From Mycosarcoma maydis (taxonomy: Eukaryota; Basidiomycota; Ustilaginomycetes; Ustilaginales): a stretch of 64,000 nt of DNA. The translations under genes were made by a program, and so were the position numbers. The DNA lies in contig NC_026496.1 of assembly GCF_000328475.2 (NCBI RefSeq), forward strand, positions 248,001 through 312,000, read 5' to 3'. Of the stretch, positions 27,502 to 38,000 are shown one piece after another. How positions within the stretch are numbered: position 1 is the stretch's first letter; the number at the start of each line of letters is the position of its first letter. Below the pieces are notes generated by a model that did not search any database, was not told the DNA's origin, and was given only the letters and a program-made list of their open reading frames with translations.

Positions 27502-30500
27502 ATGTCGTTCGACATCGATAAGTCGCAGGCCGAGGCTGTGCTACCCGGCTATGCCCCGTCGGGATCGACCCGCAAGCGTCGTTTAGCGCTCACCCCGCGA
27601 TCCTGTCTCCTCTCACTCCTGAGCTTTATCGCCCTCGTGTACTATCTTGGCATCTTCACCACCTACAGCACCACTCAACACCACATCTACCAGCCTTCGC
27701 CTCACCCGCACATCCAGTCCCTCTTTGCTGCTTCCCTCGCCAAGTGTGATGCAATCTCTGCACCTGTTGGCCCTCCTGCAGATTTCCACAAGCGAACCCG
27801 CTCCGACCGAGCAGAATCCGATCTTCAGGATGTAGTCATTCGCAACGCGACGCTTTGGACCGGTAACGATCAAGGCCACGAGGTGCTATCTGGATATGAT
27901 GTCTTGCTATCCCAAGGTATTATCAAGCGTATCGCTCGTACAAAGAAGAATGAGTTTCTTTGGAACGGGGCAAATGTAGACAAAGTCAAGGTCATCGATG
28001 CTGCGGGTCGATGGGTAACCCCTGGTCTCGTCGACATGCATGTGCATCTGTCTGTTGGAGCTCTTCCCGCACTCCCCGGTCATGACGACATTAACAGCAT
28101 CGGCAAGAACACCAACCCTTATCTTCGCACCATCGATGGCATGAATCAGCACGATGCTTCTTTCCACAAGTCTCTTGCCGGGGGTATCACCACTGGTCTT
28201 GTCCTGCCCGGTTCAGCCAACTCGATAGGTGGTCAGGCTTTCCCCATCAAGTACCGCCAGCCTTCCTCACATCTCCCTCAAGACCGGATTATCGAGCCGC
28301 CTACATCGCTTGCCCATCTTGGCCAGGGCAAGGGTGGCTCGGCTTCTGAGCACTCAGCTATTGAGCCCAACATTGAGACCGGACTCCACCGCAATGATAG
28401 CAGCTCCAGCTGGCGCTACATGAAGATGGCTTGTGGTGAAAACGCTCGCCGCATCTACAAGATGACTCGGTTTGATGAAGCATGGGACTTCCGACGCACC
28501 TTTTCCGCCGCTAGAGATCTCAAAAACAAGCAAGACGCTTTTTGCGACAGCGCCAAATCTTTCGCCTCTCTTCACGGTCCCAACTCCTCTCCTTCCACGC
28601 TGGCAGATGCCGAATTTCCGGATGACCTCGAACTCGAAGCAGTAGTTGCTCTCCTTCGTGGAAAAGTCAAGCTCAATACCCACTGCTACACCCAGGTCGA
28701 TTTCGAAGCCTTTGTGCGTCACTCAAATGAGTTCCAGTTCCCTGTTGCCGCTTTCCACCACGCACACGAGTCCTACCTTGTACCAGATCTGCTCAAGCAG
28801 ACATACGGAAATGTCACCCCAGCAATCGCCATCTTCAGCACCAACGCCAATTACAAGCTCGAAGCGTACTTTGGCACTCCTTTCACCGGCGCCATTCTTG
28901 CATCGCAGAACATCACACCCATTTACAAGTCAGATCACCCAGTGACGGACTCGAGACGCATCTTGAATCAGGCCGCACAAGCGCATCACTTTGGTCTGAA
29001 CGAGGTCGACGCAATGAGGAGTGTCATTTCGGCTCCGGCGGAGAGGTTGGGTTTGCATCATAGACTAGGGTACATTCGGCAAGGGTGGGATGCGGATGTA
29101 GTGGTTTGGAATACGCATCCGTTGAGGATGGGCGCAACCCCGGTCGAAGTTGTGATCGATGGTGTGCCGCAGCTTGGACCAAATGCCCCTGTGCCCAGCC
29201 CTGACCTGCCGCAAGCCGAGGTGGACGCCCGAATCGAAAAGTACAGACCATCTTGGCCAGCACCCGCTGCTCCTAGAGCAGGAAACTTCAGCTTTGACAT
29301 CGAGCAGGTGAGGAAATCCTACGACGAGATCATCACCTTCGAATCACTTGCTTTCCCCTCTGCGAAGCGGGCCTCGACAAATTGTACGGTTTTCACCAAC
29401 CTCAGCCAACGATTCATCCGCCACAGCGGCACCGCTCGCATCTCAGAAGAGGCGTTTCCCTCTTCCGGAACTATCGTTGTCGCCGACGGAAAGATTTTGT
29501 GTAGTGGGCAAACGTGCAGCGCCTCCGTGTGCCCTTCATCCGTCGTGCACAGCATCGATACACGTGGCGGAGTCGTGCTTCCCGGCCTTACGTCGTTTGG
29601 GTCCAACCTCGGCCTCACCGATATCGTTTCTGAACCAGACGCATCCGATGGCTACACCCTGGACCCACTTACTTCGTCCAACGCCATCCCGCAGACTGCT
29701 GAATACCTTCGTTCCTGGCCCACCGCACGTGCGGTGGATGGGCTTCAGTGGGGAGGACACGACCTGACCCGAGCACGCGCATCCGGTGTTACTAAGGCCA
29801 TCGTTTTCCCGCAGAGCGATACGTTTTTCTCTGGCATCTCGGTCAAGTTTGATACGGGTGCCGAGAATGTCTTGTCCAAAGGGGCGGTCGAGGTGGAAGA
29901 AGTGGCAGCACATGTGACGCTGGTGCACAATCGCGACGGACCGAGCATTTCAGAGCAGCTTGGGCTGCTCCGACAACTGCTCACCACTTCGCCCTCTCAG
30001 GAACCTTGGAGCTCGTCCGGCCTACATGTATGGGAGCGTGTTGCCAAGGGTCAACTACCGCTGGTTGTGACAGCTTTGAGAGCCGACCACATTTCACAAG
30101 TCCTCCGATTGATCGACTCCTTCCCCTCGGTCAAATTGGTCATCTCTGGTGCGGCGGAAGGCCACCTTATCGCACACGAACTAGCCAAGCGAAAAGTGCC
30201 CGTGCTGCTGATCCCTCAAACTTGGCCTCGAACATGGGACGAGTTGCGCGGACTCAGCGGTCCCCCACTCACCCGCGAGACCACGCTCTCGAGCTTGATC
30301 AAGGCTGGTGTGAAAGTCGCATTGAAGATCGAGGAGGGCTGGATGGCAAGCAACTTGCTCTGGGACGCTACCAGGGCTGCACTCGAGACCAACGGGCTGC
30401 TCAGCAAAAAGGATGTGCTGCAGTTGGTCACTAGTGGTATCGACCATGTATTGGGCATCGAGAGTGGAGATGAACAGGAGGAATTTGTGGTGTACGATGG

Positions 30501-30573
30501 AAATCCGTTCGAGTACGGTGCTAAGGTGCTCGCTGTTCACTCGAAGCGCGGGACCGAAGTCGTGGAAGTGTAG
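27502..30573 (+). CDS. Membrane-anchored two-domain amidohydrolase (CE9-like)
   Basis: A 1023-residue protein. A single hydrophobic segment at about 33-52 (LLSLLSFIALVYYLGIF) after a basic stretch suggests a type II membrane anchor with the enzyme outside the cytosol. The first amidohydrolase domain has the metal motif HVH at residues 180-182 (GLVDMHVHLS), further histidines in NTHCY (about 393) and FHHAHE (about 419), and SDH near 477, so it looks catalytically competent. The second half (about 620-1023) repeats the fold, but the motif is replaced by FGSNLG. Fungal relatives are often labelled carbohydrate esterase family 9 or imidazolonepropionase-like; the substrate is unknown. The ATG at 27502 is the first in frame. 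Confidence 0.85.
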   Translation: MSFDIDKSQAEAVLPGYAPSGSTRKRRLALTPRSCLLSLLSFIALVYYLGIFTTYSTTQHHIYQPSPHPHIQSLFAASLAKCDAISAPVGPPADFHKRTRSDRAESDLQDVVIRNATLWTGNDQGHEVLSGYDVLLSQGIIKRIARTKKNEFLWNGANVDKVKVIDAAGRWVTPGLVDMHVHLSVGALPALPGHDDINSIGKNTNPYLRTIDGMNQHDASFHKSLAGGITTGLVLPGSANSIGGQAFPIKYRQPSSHLPQDRIIEPPTSLAHLGQGKGGSASEHSAIEPNIETGLHRNDSSSSWRYMKMACGENARRIYKMTRFDEAWDFRRTFSAARDLKNKQDAFCDSAKSFASLHGPNSSPSTLADAEFPDDLELEAVVALLRGKVKLNTHCYTQVDFEAFVRHSNEFQFPVAAFHHAHESYLVPDLLKQTYGNVTPAIAIFSTNANYKLEAYFGTPFTGAILASQNITPIYKSDHPVTDSRRILNQAAQAHHFGLNEVDAMRSVISAPAERLGLHHRLGYIRQGWDADVVVWNTHPLRMGATPVEVVIDGVPQLGPNAPVPSPDLPQAEVDARIEKYRPSWPAPAAPRAGNFSFDIEQVRKSYDEIITFESLAFPSAKRASTNCTVFTNLSQRFIRHSGTARISEEAFPSSGTIVVADGKILCSGQTCSASVCPSSVVHSIDTRGGVVLPGLTSFGSNLGLTDIVSEPDASDGYTLDPLTSSNAIPQTAEYLRSWPTARAVDGLQWGGHDLTRARASGVTKAIVFPQSDTFFSGISVKFDTGAENVLSKGAVEVEEVAAHVTLVHNRDGPSISEQLGLLRQLLTTSPSQEPWSSSGLHVWERVAKGQLPLVVTALRADHISQVLRLIDSFPSVKLVISGAAEGHLIAHELAKRKVPVLLIPQTWPRTWDELRGLSGPPLTRETTLSSLIKAGVKVALKIEEGWMASNLLWDATRAALETNGLLSKKDVLQLVTSGIDHVLGIESGDEQEEFVVYDGNPFEYGAKVLAVHSKRGTEVVEV

Positions 30574-30674
30574 AGTAGGGGATTCACTACACGCCATCAC
30601 AATTCAGCACGACCCGTGAATCATCATCATTAACGTTATTGCGAAACAATCGAATGCATCTAGCCTCAATCAAT

Positions 30675-32543
30675 TCACAGCTGATCGTATGACCAGTCCA
30701 TGAACGCTTTTGCTCTAGGAAAAGTGATGTTGAAAATAGGATGGGTTGCGTTCACCTTATTGCTCTGAGAACCATGCGTACCCTCTGTTGCTTCGACCAC
30801 GATTTCGTCCCTCGCCGAGAGCGTCCATGCCAGCATGGTCGCGTATACCTTTTTGTTCCATCCACCATCTTGCTGCTCTTGCTCCCGTTTGTAATGCTGG
30901 GATAAAAATTTTGATGTCTCAATGCTGAGTCGAACAGAATGCTGGGAAAGACTGAGTCCAGAAAGGTTGTAACACGTGTGATACGCGTCGGGTCGCTTGC
31001 CTGGCTTGTCGCGGAGTCCACCGCCATCGGAAGCTGTCCGCTGCGCAGCGACGAGAATGTATTCTTGCAGACCAACACGGTCGAACAGCGTCAGCGGAGA
31101 GAGGTCTTCGATGTCGACAGCAGTAGCGTCGTTGCTGTCATATCCACAGTCGTTAGCCACACCAGCATCAAGGCTTGGCTCAGTCCTCCACGATCCACTG
31201 CTGTTGCTGCTACTTGACGATGGAGCAAGGATGACCGGTGTTGCTGGCACGGTGAGCATCCCGTTCCAGTCGTGGACCTCGACAGCGCTGCTAGTGGCTG
31301 CAGATGAGGAGGGGCGAGCTTGCTCGATAAGGTCAGCTTCGATCATAGCCGAGAGGATGGTGAAGAGTCCACCTCCCGAAAACCAGCCATAGCAGCCATC
31401 AACGAGCTTGTTGGTACGTCCGCGAAAGCCGCAACCCTCGAATGGGATTCCCTGCTGTGCAGTGGCCCAGCGAATAAGAGCATCGCGATCGAGCTGAGCA
31501 GTTGGTTCATGAGAGGACGACACTACTTTAAAGTCCGCAGACGAAGATGCTGCTGTAGTCGAACCACCAAGGCTGGAGTCAAGTAATGAAAGCGATAGGG
31601 AGCTTGCTGCCGCACAGTATGTATATCCGCCATGTGCTTCTCCCAGCGGAGGGCGAGCAACGTCCTGAGAAACGCGCAAAATGTCATCGTCCGCGGAGGC
31701 TTGATATGTTGGTTGGCTTGCGGCTGCAATTCCGCCCTCGTACGTCTGACAGCTCGCGATGAAGGGAGCCATGCCGTCAAAAAGTTTCGGGGTCGAGATG
31801 CCGAGAAGAGTGGTGATGCAGATGACGCAATATCCCGCTCGCACGTCCACCTCGCCATTGACGTGCACCAAGAAGCTTCCGTCTGGCTGCTTCAGGCTCG
31901 ATATCCAATTATACATCGTTGTGCGATCAATCGCGTCCCACCCACCATGGCCCACTTCGACCGACTTGCCATCGGCGACGTGCTCTGCTGTGGGGGCAGG
32001 ACCTGGACCGCCAATGATGGCGAGCGCTGAAACAGCTGCGTACGTGGCCATCAGGTGGGCGATCTGATCTGGCCCTCCGCCGAACCCACCCGAGCCTTTG
32101 TTCTGAAACGAGAGCAGCGTCGCAATGGCCCTGGCGCGGCCTTTTGGATCGAGCGATACAGAGAGAAGATCGTAGGAGTGCAGAATCCAGTACAGCAGCC
32201 AAGAGCGATTCGTATCGAAAGCGGTGTAAGCGCCAGGGAGTGGTTCGAGCAGCTTAGTGAGGAAGGAGATATGTGCCTGCCTCTCGAGCAACAGCGTTGG
32301 CTTTGATAACGCCTTTGCGTGTGAGGATGCTTCGGCACGTTGCTGATCTTGCTCAGCTGGTGAGAGCCAGGGGTTGATGATGGCACTGTTGCTGCTGCCT
32401 GCTTTGGCAAAGTCGAACTTTGAAGGGCGAAGCCGAGAGAAGAGAGCATTGATTGCTTCTTCTGTTTCGAGCTGATCATCAGATGTCTGAGTAAAGACAT
32501 TGTCGAGGGGCATCGGCCATGCCGCTGCCTTGATTGCTGGCAT
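30675..32543 (-). CDS. RAM1: Protein farnesyltransferase beta subunit
   Basis: A 622-residue catalytic subunit that attaches farnesyl to CaaX proteins such as Ras and, in basidiomycetes, mating pheromones (family knowledge). Prenyltransferase repeats are visible: GSGGFGGGPDQIAHLM, QPDGSFLVHVNGEVDVRAGYC, QTYEGGIAA and GEAHGGYTYCAAAS. Zinc ligands are the Asp and Cys in LVDGCYGWFSGG (about residue 381) and the His in AYHTCYNLSGLS (about 519). It is longer than yeast Ram1 (431) because of Ser/Ala-rich insertions after the GYTYC repeat and before the last repeats. The start is the ATG at 32543; about 100 bp upstream stay open without an ATG. It is convergent with the amidohydrolase gene, with a 101-bp gap. 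Confidence 0.95.
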   Translation of the reverse strand: MPAIKAAAWPMPLDNVFTQTSDDQLETEEAINALFSRLRPSKFDFAKAGSSNSAIINPWLSPAEQDQQRAEASSHAKALSKPTLLLERQAHISFLTKLLEPLPGAYTAFDTNRSWLLYWILHSYDLLSVSLDPKGRARAIATLLSFQNKGSGGFGGGPDQIAHLMATYAAVSALAIIGGPGPAPTAEHVADGKSVEVGHGGWDAIDRTTMYNWISSLKQPDGSFLVHVNGEVDVRAGYCVICITTLLGISTPKLFDGMAPFIASCQTYEGGIAAASQPTYQASADDDILRVSQDVARPPLGEAHGGYTYCAAASSLSLSLLDSSLGGSTTAASSSADFKVVSSSHEPTAQLDRDALIRWATAQQGIPFEGCGFRGRTNKLVDGCYGWFSGGGLFTILSAMIEADLIEQARPSSSAATSSAVEVHDWNGMLTVPATPVILAPSSSSSNSSGSWRTEPSLDAGVANDCGYDSNDATAVDIEDLSPLTLFDRVGLQEYILVAAQRTASDGGGLRDKPGKRPDAYHTCYNLSGLSLSQHSVRLSIETSKFLSQHYKREQEQQDGGWNKKVYATMLAWTLSARDEIVVEATEGTHGSQSNKVNATHPIFNITFPRAKAFMDWSYDQL

Positions 32544-33465
32544 TTGGACACGTAGCGAGGGTCGATAGGCACAAGCACGGCCCAAAGAAAGAGTCGGTCG
32601 GTGCGACGTGAGGAGATGTGATGCGAAGCGTGAAATAGGAAGCAAACACCCCCGAGGTTTTTATGCCTTGTGCTCCTTGCGGCTAAGGAGCACGCGGGAC
32701 GGTTGCAGAGAGTTAGTGCACAGAAATGGCGCCTCTTGCTTTCCCGTGACGACGGTTCACCTCTGCATACAATCGACGGGTGAACGTAGCAGAGAAGAAC
32801 AAAGGGAAGCACAGTTGCAGTTGCACGTGGGAAGAACCACCAAATCACAGGTCAGGGTCCCTTTGATGTTGTTCCTTCTGTTCACAGGCTTGAATCAAAG
32901 GAAATGAATGATTCATGATTGGCAGGGTGGAGGAAATTCACCGTCTGGATCGGGACAGCCCGATCAGGATAGGAATTGAATGCAGAACAACACTTATTTA
33001 TTTTAAAAATAAATAAATGCGGTCGGTCAGCTTTCACTGACAAGATCAACAGTCAAGCCACGAGTCTTTTCGGGAGGAAAAAATCACACATAATCGTGAT
33101 TCCTGATTGTGACAAAAACCGTTCGAAGACGGTCACGGGTGGGGGATAAAAAAAAACTCCCCAACCGAGCACGGAGCTGTCCAAAAAAAAACCCAATCAA
33201 AAGCTTAGCCCTGCACGCTTGATGTTGCACTGTGACCCCACCAAGACATCAATCATTCTACCAAGTCGGCGCCATCTGACCCGAAGAAGCCTGCGTCTTG
33301 CGACTCGAGCTCCAGCTCTGCCTCTCGGACCGTTCCCGATCACAGCCAGGTACGTCTCGACGTAGCTGTCGTTGCCTCGAACACGACAGGCCTGGAGTCG
33401 AGTCAGCAGCGTGAGTCGAGTCGAAAGGCGCTCACTGGTCACTCTGCCTTCGAATCTCCCCCGCC
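32544..33465. promoter_or_regulatory. Divergent promoter region RAM1 / FMP30-like
   Basis: No gene is supported. It contains an A/T palindrome (32994-33016), a short inverted repeat GATCGGGACAGCCCGATC, A-runs, and a CGTGATTCCTGATTG motif variant near 33090. Confidence 0.5.
32994..33016. repeat. A/T-only palindrome, 11-bp arms
   Basis: TTATTTATTTT, one central A, then AAAATAAATAA: a perfect inverted repeat with a one-base loop in the RAM1/FMP30-like promoter region. Confidence 0.9.
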
Positions 33466-35070
33466 ATGCTACCCACCAAGCCCCAGCAGATCAAGACAGC
33501 GCTCCTGTCAATATCTTCGCTCTATGTCGCAGGCTGGGGTATCTACTATCTCGCGCAAGAGACGATACGCAGACGAGAGCTTGCATCGCGCAAACGCAAG
33601 TATCCTCTGCGAGCACCACTACTTCCGCCGCACGCCATTTCTGCTGGTGTGCGTGTGGCAGAGCGTGTAGGCGTACTCGCGCACACAAATCCGAAAGGCC
33701 CCTCGACCAATGACAGTGTGGATCGAACCGCGGTGCAACAGATCCTCAAACAGCGGGGTCTCGGAGATGACGCTAGTAGCCCAGAGGCCGATGTGATTTC
33801 GCCAACACGAGGTCCCTCGTGGTATGGAGGCGCTACAGATACAGAAGTACTCAGAATTCATCGTCGATTCTCTTCGTTCAAGGTGCTCGGACGATACGCC
33901 AACGTCGTTCCAGAATGGCGCGAGCAAGGTGCTTGGGAATGGGTTGTATGGAAGCTCTGCTACAGCTTGTTCTACAAGCCGCGCATCTGGTGGGACGGCG
34001 GCTTCAAAGCTGACCAAAAGACACAAGAGGGTCGACAAAAGGTCGAAATGCTTCTTCCAGTCGAGAAAATCAACTGGAATGCCCTCTTTGCCCCTTCTAC
34101 AACCAGCTCGGCCAGCTCGACTGAACCCGAAGGCTCAACAGCAGTCGCGGTTCGCGATCCTGCGCAATCTTCGTTCACCTGGATTGGGCAATCGACGTGC
34201 TTGATTCAGCTCGATGGTGTCACCATTCTCACAGATCCTGTCTTTGGCCAACAGCCTGTCGCTAGTGTCTTCAGCCCAACACGCATGCGCCCGATGCCAT
34301 GCAGTATCCATGAGCTCCTTGCCAATGCTGCCATCGATGTTGTTTTACTCACCCACAATCACTTTGACCATCTCGACATCAATGTGTTGCCTCTCATACC
34401 AAAATACACAACCTTTGTCGTTCCTGTCGGGCTCACTCCTCTCCTGCAACAGCACGGCGTGGAAGCTGAGCGCATCCTGGAGCTCGACTGGTGGCAACAG
34501 AAAAAACTGTCTCTTTCGATCCGAGTGGCATCCAAAGGCAAGGATACAGGCCCCTATACAACCAAGCATCGACGGTGCTTTGATGTCACGGCCGTACCAG
34601 CCAGCCACTGGAGTGCTAGGACGCCACTCGACACCAACACGACACTTTGGAATTCGTACGCGGTCCGTGTACGTACAGACGATCAAGCGTCCACTGCTTA
34701 CCGCTCTCGCTCGCCAACTTCTGCGTCCGAAGCTCGTTCCCTCTTCTTCTGTGGAGACACGGGATACTCCCCTTCGCTTTTCACCGCCATCGGTCGCGCT
34801 CTCGGACCGTTCGATGTGGCCTGTCTGCCTATCGGCTCGTACGAGCCTCGTTGGCATATGCAGATTCAACATATGCATGTAATCGAATCGGTTCAAGTGA
34901 CCCGCGATATCGGAAGCAAGCGTGCCTTTGCTATGCATTGGGGAACGTGGTCCATGTCGGATGAGACCTGGGACGATCCCTATTGGCAACTGCACAAAGA
35001 AATCCAGCAGACCTCGGATGATCCGGAACGTCTGCTTGCTGTTCCCTTTGGTAAGACGTTCTGGCTCTAG
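33466..35070 (+). CDS. FMP30: Metallo-beta-lactamase-fold NAPE-PLD/FMP30-like hydrolase
   Basis: A 534-residue protein related to N-acyl-phosphatidylethanolamine phospholipase D and yeast mitochondrial Fmp30. The metal site THNHFDHLD starts at about residue 296 (HxHxDH). FTWIGQSTCLIQLDGVTILTDPVF is the family entry strand (residues 235 onwards), AVPASHWSAR supplies a further histidine, FFCGDTGYS the bridging aspartate, and AMHWGTW the last histidine. IGSYEPRW is characteristic of the NAPE-PLD group. An N-terminal hydrophobic stretch (ALLSISSLYVAGWGIYYLA, about 11-30), followed by basic residues, suggests a membrane anchor or mitochondrial presequence. The ATG at 33466 is the first in frame. 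Intronless. Confidence 0.9.
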   Translation: MLPTKPQQIKTALLSISSLYVAGWGIYYLAQETIRRRELASRKRKYPLRAPLLPPHAISAGVRVAERVGVLAHTNPKGPSTNDSVDRTAVQQILKQRGLGDDASSPEADVISPTRGPSWYGGATDTEVLRIHRRFSSFKVLGRYANVVPEWREQGAWEWVVWKLCYSLFYKPRIWWDGGFKADQKTQEGRQKVEMLLPVEKINWNALFAPSTTSSASSTEPEGSTAVAVRDPAQSSFTWIGQSTCLIQLDGVTILTDPVFGQQPVASVFSPTRMRPMPCSIHELLANAAIDVVLLTHNHFDHLDINVLPLIPKYTTFVVPVGLTPLLQQHGVEAERILELDWWQQKKLSLSIRVASKGKDTGPYTTKHRRCFDVTAVPASHWSARTPLDTNTTLWNSYAVRVRTDDQASTAYRSRSPTSASEARSLFFCGDTGYSPSLFTAIGRALGPFDVACLPIGSYEPRWHMQIQHMHVIESVQVTRDIGSKRAFAMHWGTWSMSDETWDDPYWQLHKEIQQTSDDPERLLAVPFGKTFWL

Positions 35071-38000
35071 ATTGGATAAAGCAAGACGATAAGGGCAGCT
35101 GCCTCTGGTTCCTCGCCCATACCGCAATCGTCACCTCCCAACCCACCAATCGGCATACATGGTTTTGCCCTCCTAATCCTTTCCTTTGCCAATGTACAAT
35201 ACGCAAATTTCACATAGACATTTTAACAGTCACTGAGTACGGGTTGGAGGAAGGCACCGATTCGACTTCGACGGATTCACGGCACGACGATACTATTAAG
35301 GTGTCCCATGATGTCTGACTTACCGAGTGGACAATAGTGCTGTCACGTCCGAGTTAACTTAAGCGAAGTCGATGCGACTTAGTCTGAGTGTAACTTTACC
35401 ACGCAAGGTTAACGCAGTAAAGGAGAAATTCTTTGGTTTGGCATACTGTACAAACAGTCACAAGTGTGCGAGTGCGACTTCATGCCTCTCAATTTACGCT
35501 CTCCTGGGCTTCAGAGATTCAAGCGCTGAAGTATTATTATCAACCAACAAAGCTCAAACGTAATGCACTCATGCCTCGACCTTGCTCACTCGGAGCATCC
35601 GTGGTGTATAAATGTTTCGTGGCAAGTAAAACCCCGCTCGTCAAGGACATGAACGGCTACAACGCGCCAAAAAGGAACATTCAGCGGAGAAGTGACAAAG
35701 CTTGGCAGGACGCAGTTTTGAAAACACGTCTTAACGGGTATGGAGGGCTATCAGCGGCAAGCCTATTCGGAATTGAATGTGGACGCACTTGCCCTAGCGT
35801 TGTCGAGCAGCTCAGGGTACGGAGCTCTGCAAGGTTCGACTCATCTAACCGCGAAGTGGGTTGCTGCTTTCGCTTCCACATAACTTACCCGAGCTGACTT
35901 TTCGGCATATCGGATAAAAAAAAGCAATTAAAGAAACGGAAAAAAGTCGTGGTCAAAGAGCACTTTTGTGCGTGGACGTACTGTACCTTACTCGTGACAG
36001 GGGATTTTGCTTGGACAACTCTCACCTGGTAGAAACAGTAGAAACAGTCGAGATAATCGTGTACTGTATGTCTTAACACGACCACAACGTCTTCGTGCTT
36101 CACGCTTCACGCTTTTCAGAGCATAGTCCGTGTGGAGCACCGCTGCCAACTTTGCAAGTTAGTACGACTCGCATTTTATAATTGGATAAGCGATTGATAG
36201 GAAGCTGGGAAATCTGTGTCTTTTCGTAAGCTGGCATCGTCGTACCATGCACAGGCAGGCAAAGACATGAAAGAATTCTCTGTTCTCTCTTGAGAGTTTC
36301 CGCTGGAGTTCATGCCAAGTCCCAGATACCGTACGCGTCGCCACATCATGTCCTGCGCTCTTTCACACCATAGCAGCCAGCCAATGTGTAGTCGAGGTTT
36401 CAGCTTTAGCACGCTATCTGGTCTCCAGTTACGTGCCGCTCTGAATTGCACTGTTCACACGCCATGCATTCGCAAGGTACGCATCTGCATTGAAAAGGGT
36501 GTCAAGCTGGGATTGGCCGCAATCCCGGGACGGAGCAATGCGCAGTTACAGCACAAATACGCGGACCTGCCTTGGTGGAATGTGTACAAGACTGTGAGAG
36601 CATCGCAACCCCGGGCCTATGCGAGACGCGGCAAAATACTGTAGGTTGCGGACAATCAAAACTGATGTGGCGGGCGATAGATTGACCTGAATGAAACCTC
36701 AAGTGTACGTGTGTCAGCACCCAGGTATCATTCTGCTTCGCCTCGAGGAAAGCAGGATGGAAAATCAAGGCTCCACGTTACCTTACTGTCATGTATCTGT
36801 TCGACCCTCTTGGCTGTGTGCTGATGGGTTTTCCACCGATAGGTGATTTTGTCAAGCGAGATCGTTGTCCGCGTTGCCGCAGTGCAAAAATGTTAGTTTT
36901 TTGTTCGTCCCTCTTCGACCATTTGGTATCGGATCCGAACGACTCACCCAAACCGCTCGGACTTGCTCGTGCTTTTCTGTTCTCGCTTAGCAGCCCGATC
37001 CGGTAATTTCTGCCAAGTACTGTGGATCTCGCATGCCTGTCGCCAAACCGCAAATTCGTCGTCAAAAGCCCGTCGGCCTGTAGCATCTATATCCGCGGGA
37101 GCGCAAAATCGTACGCCGGAACAAACATGAATGAGCATCTTCTTGACGGACCGCGGATGGAGTAAGTGCTCTGAGATAGTGTTTAGTTATCCGATCGAAG
37201 CGCGAAAGTCTCTGTAAGTCGTCAGTTTAATGCATTACCAAGATTCAACCCCGGCATCGTCTTTGCCATGGATGCGCGCAGTCTGAGATTCCGGCGCGTG
37301 AATTTGGCATCACTAGGGTGTCTGCATTCATTATTATCGTATAATTTTCGCGCGTACTTGATCTCTGAGCGCGGTCCAATCAGTCGTGAGTTGCTGGCTG
37401 CCTCGGTTGGGGGTAACTTTGAGCAGGCGAGGGGCGCGAAGCAAGTGATCTCGCTACTGTCTTTTTTAGGAAGCTCGGATGAGAATCATCGTCGGCTTTT
37501 CTCTCATCGGCTCCGTTTTCGACCGTTCTTATCCGTCCATTTCCGTGCTCGGGGCTAGAAAGACAGGATGTCTCTCGTAACAACGCCAATTGCACGATCG
37601 TCGGCGCACGGCTAGTGGATCAAGTCGCAGCTAATGAAGACGCTTCTGTCTCGGAGCCTATGGTTCCGTTTCAAGTCAAATCGCTTAACAAGGAAGCTAA
37701 GAACATGATAGAATTGAAGCAATGTGATGAGCAAAACACTATGCTCAGAGGGTCAGTTTAGCCTGCCTTCCAAACCACGTTTTGTTCGATATCGCGAACT
37801 ACACGGAACCATGTGTGCTTACACGCCGAAAGTGCAAGCATGTCATTCGAAACATGATTATCTCTTGACTCTACCACTTGGGTTTCACTCAGGCCCGCCT
37901 GCTGACATAGAGAAGGATTAGGCGAGTCAGTGAATCGGCGGGCAGCCAAGCGAGACGAGCGAGAAACAAACAGGGTCAGTATGGCGCAAGCCTCACAGGC

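Noticed and set aside
35825..35860. Further tRNA suggested by GGTTCGACTC
   Set aside because: The T-arm-like piece lacks a pairing stem and no D arm or anticodon arm lies upstream.
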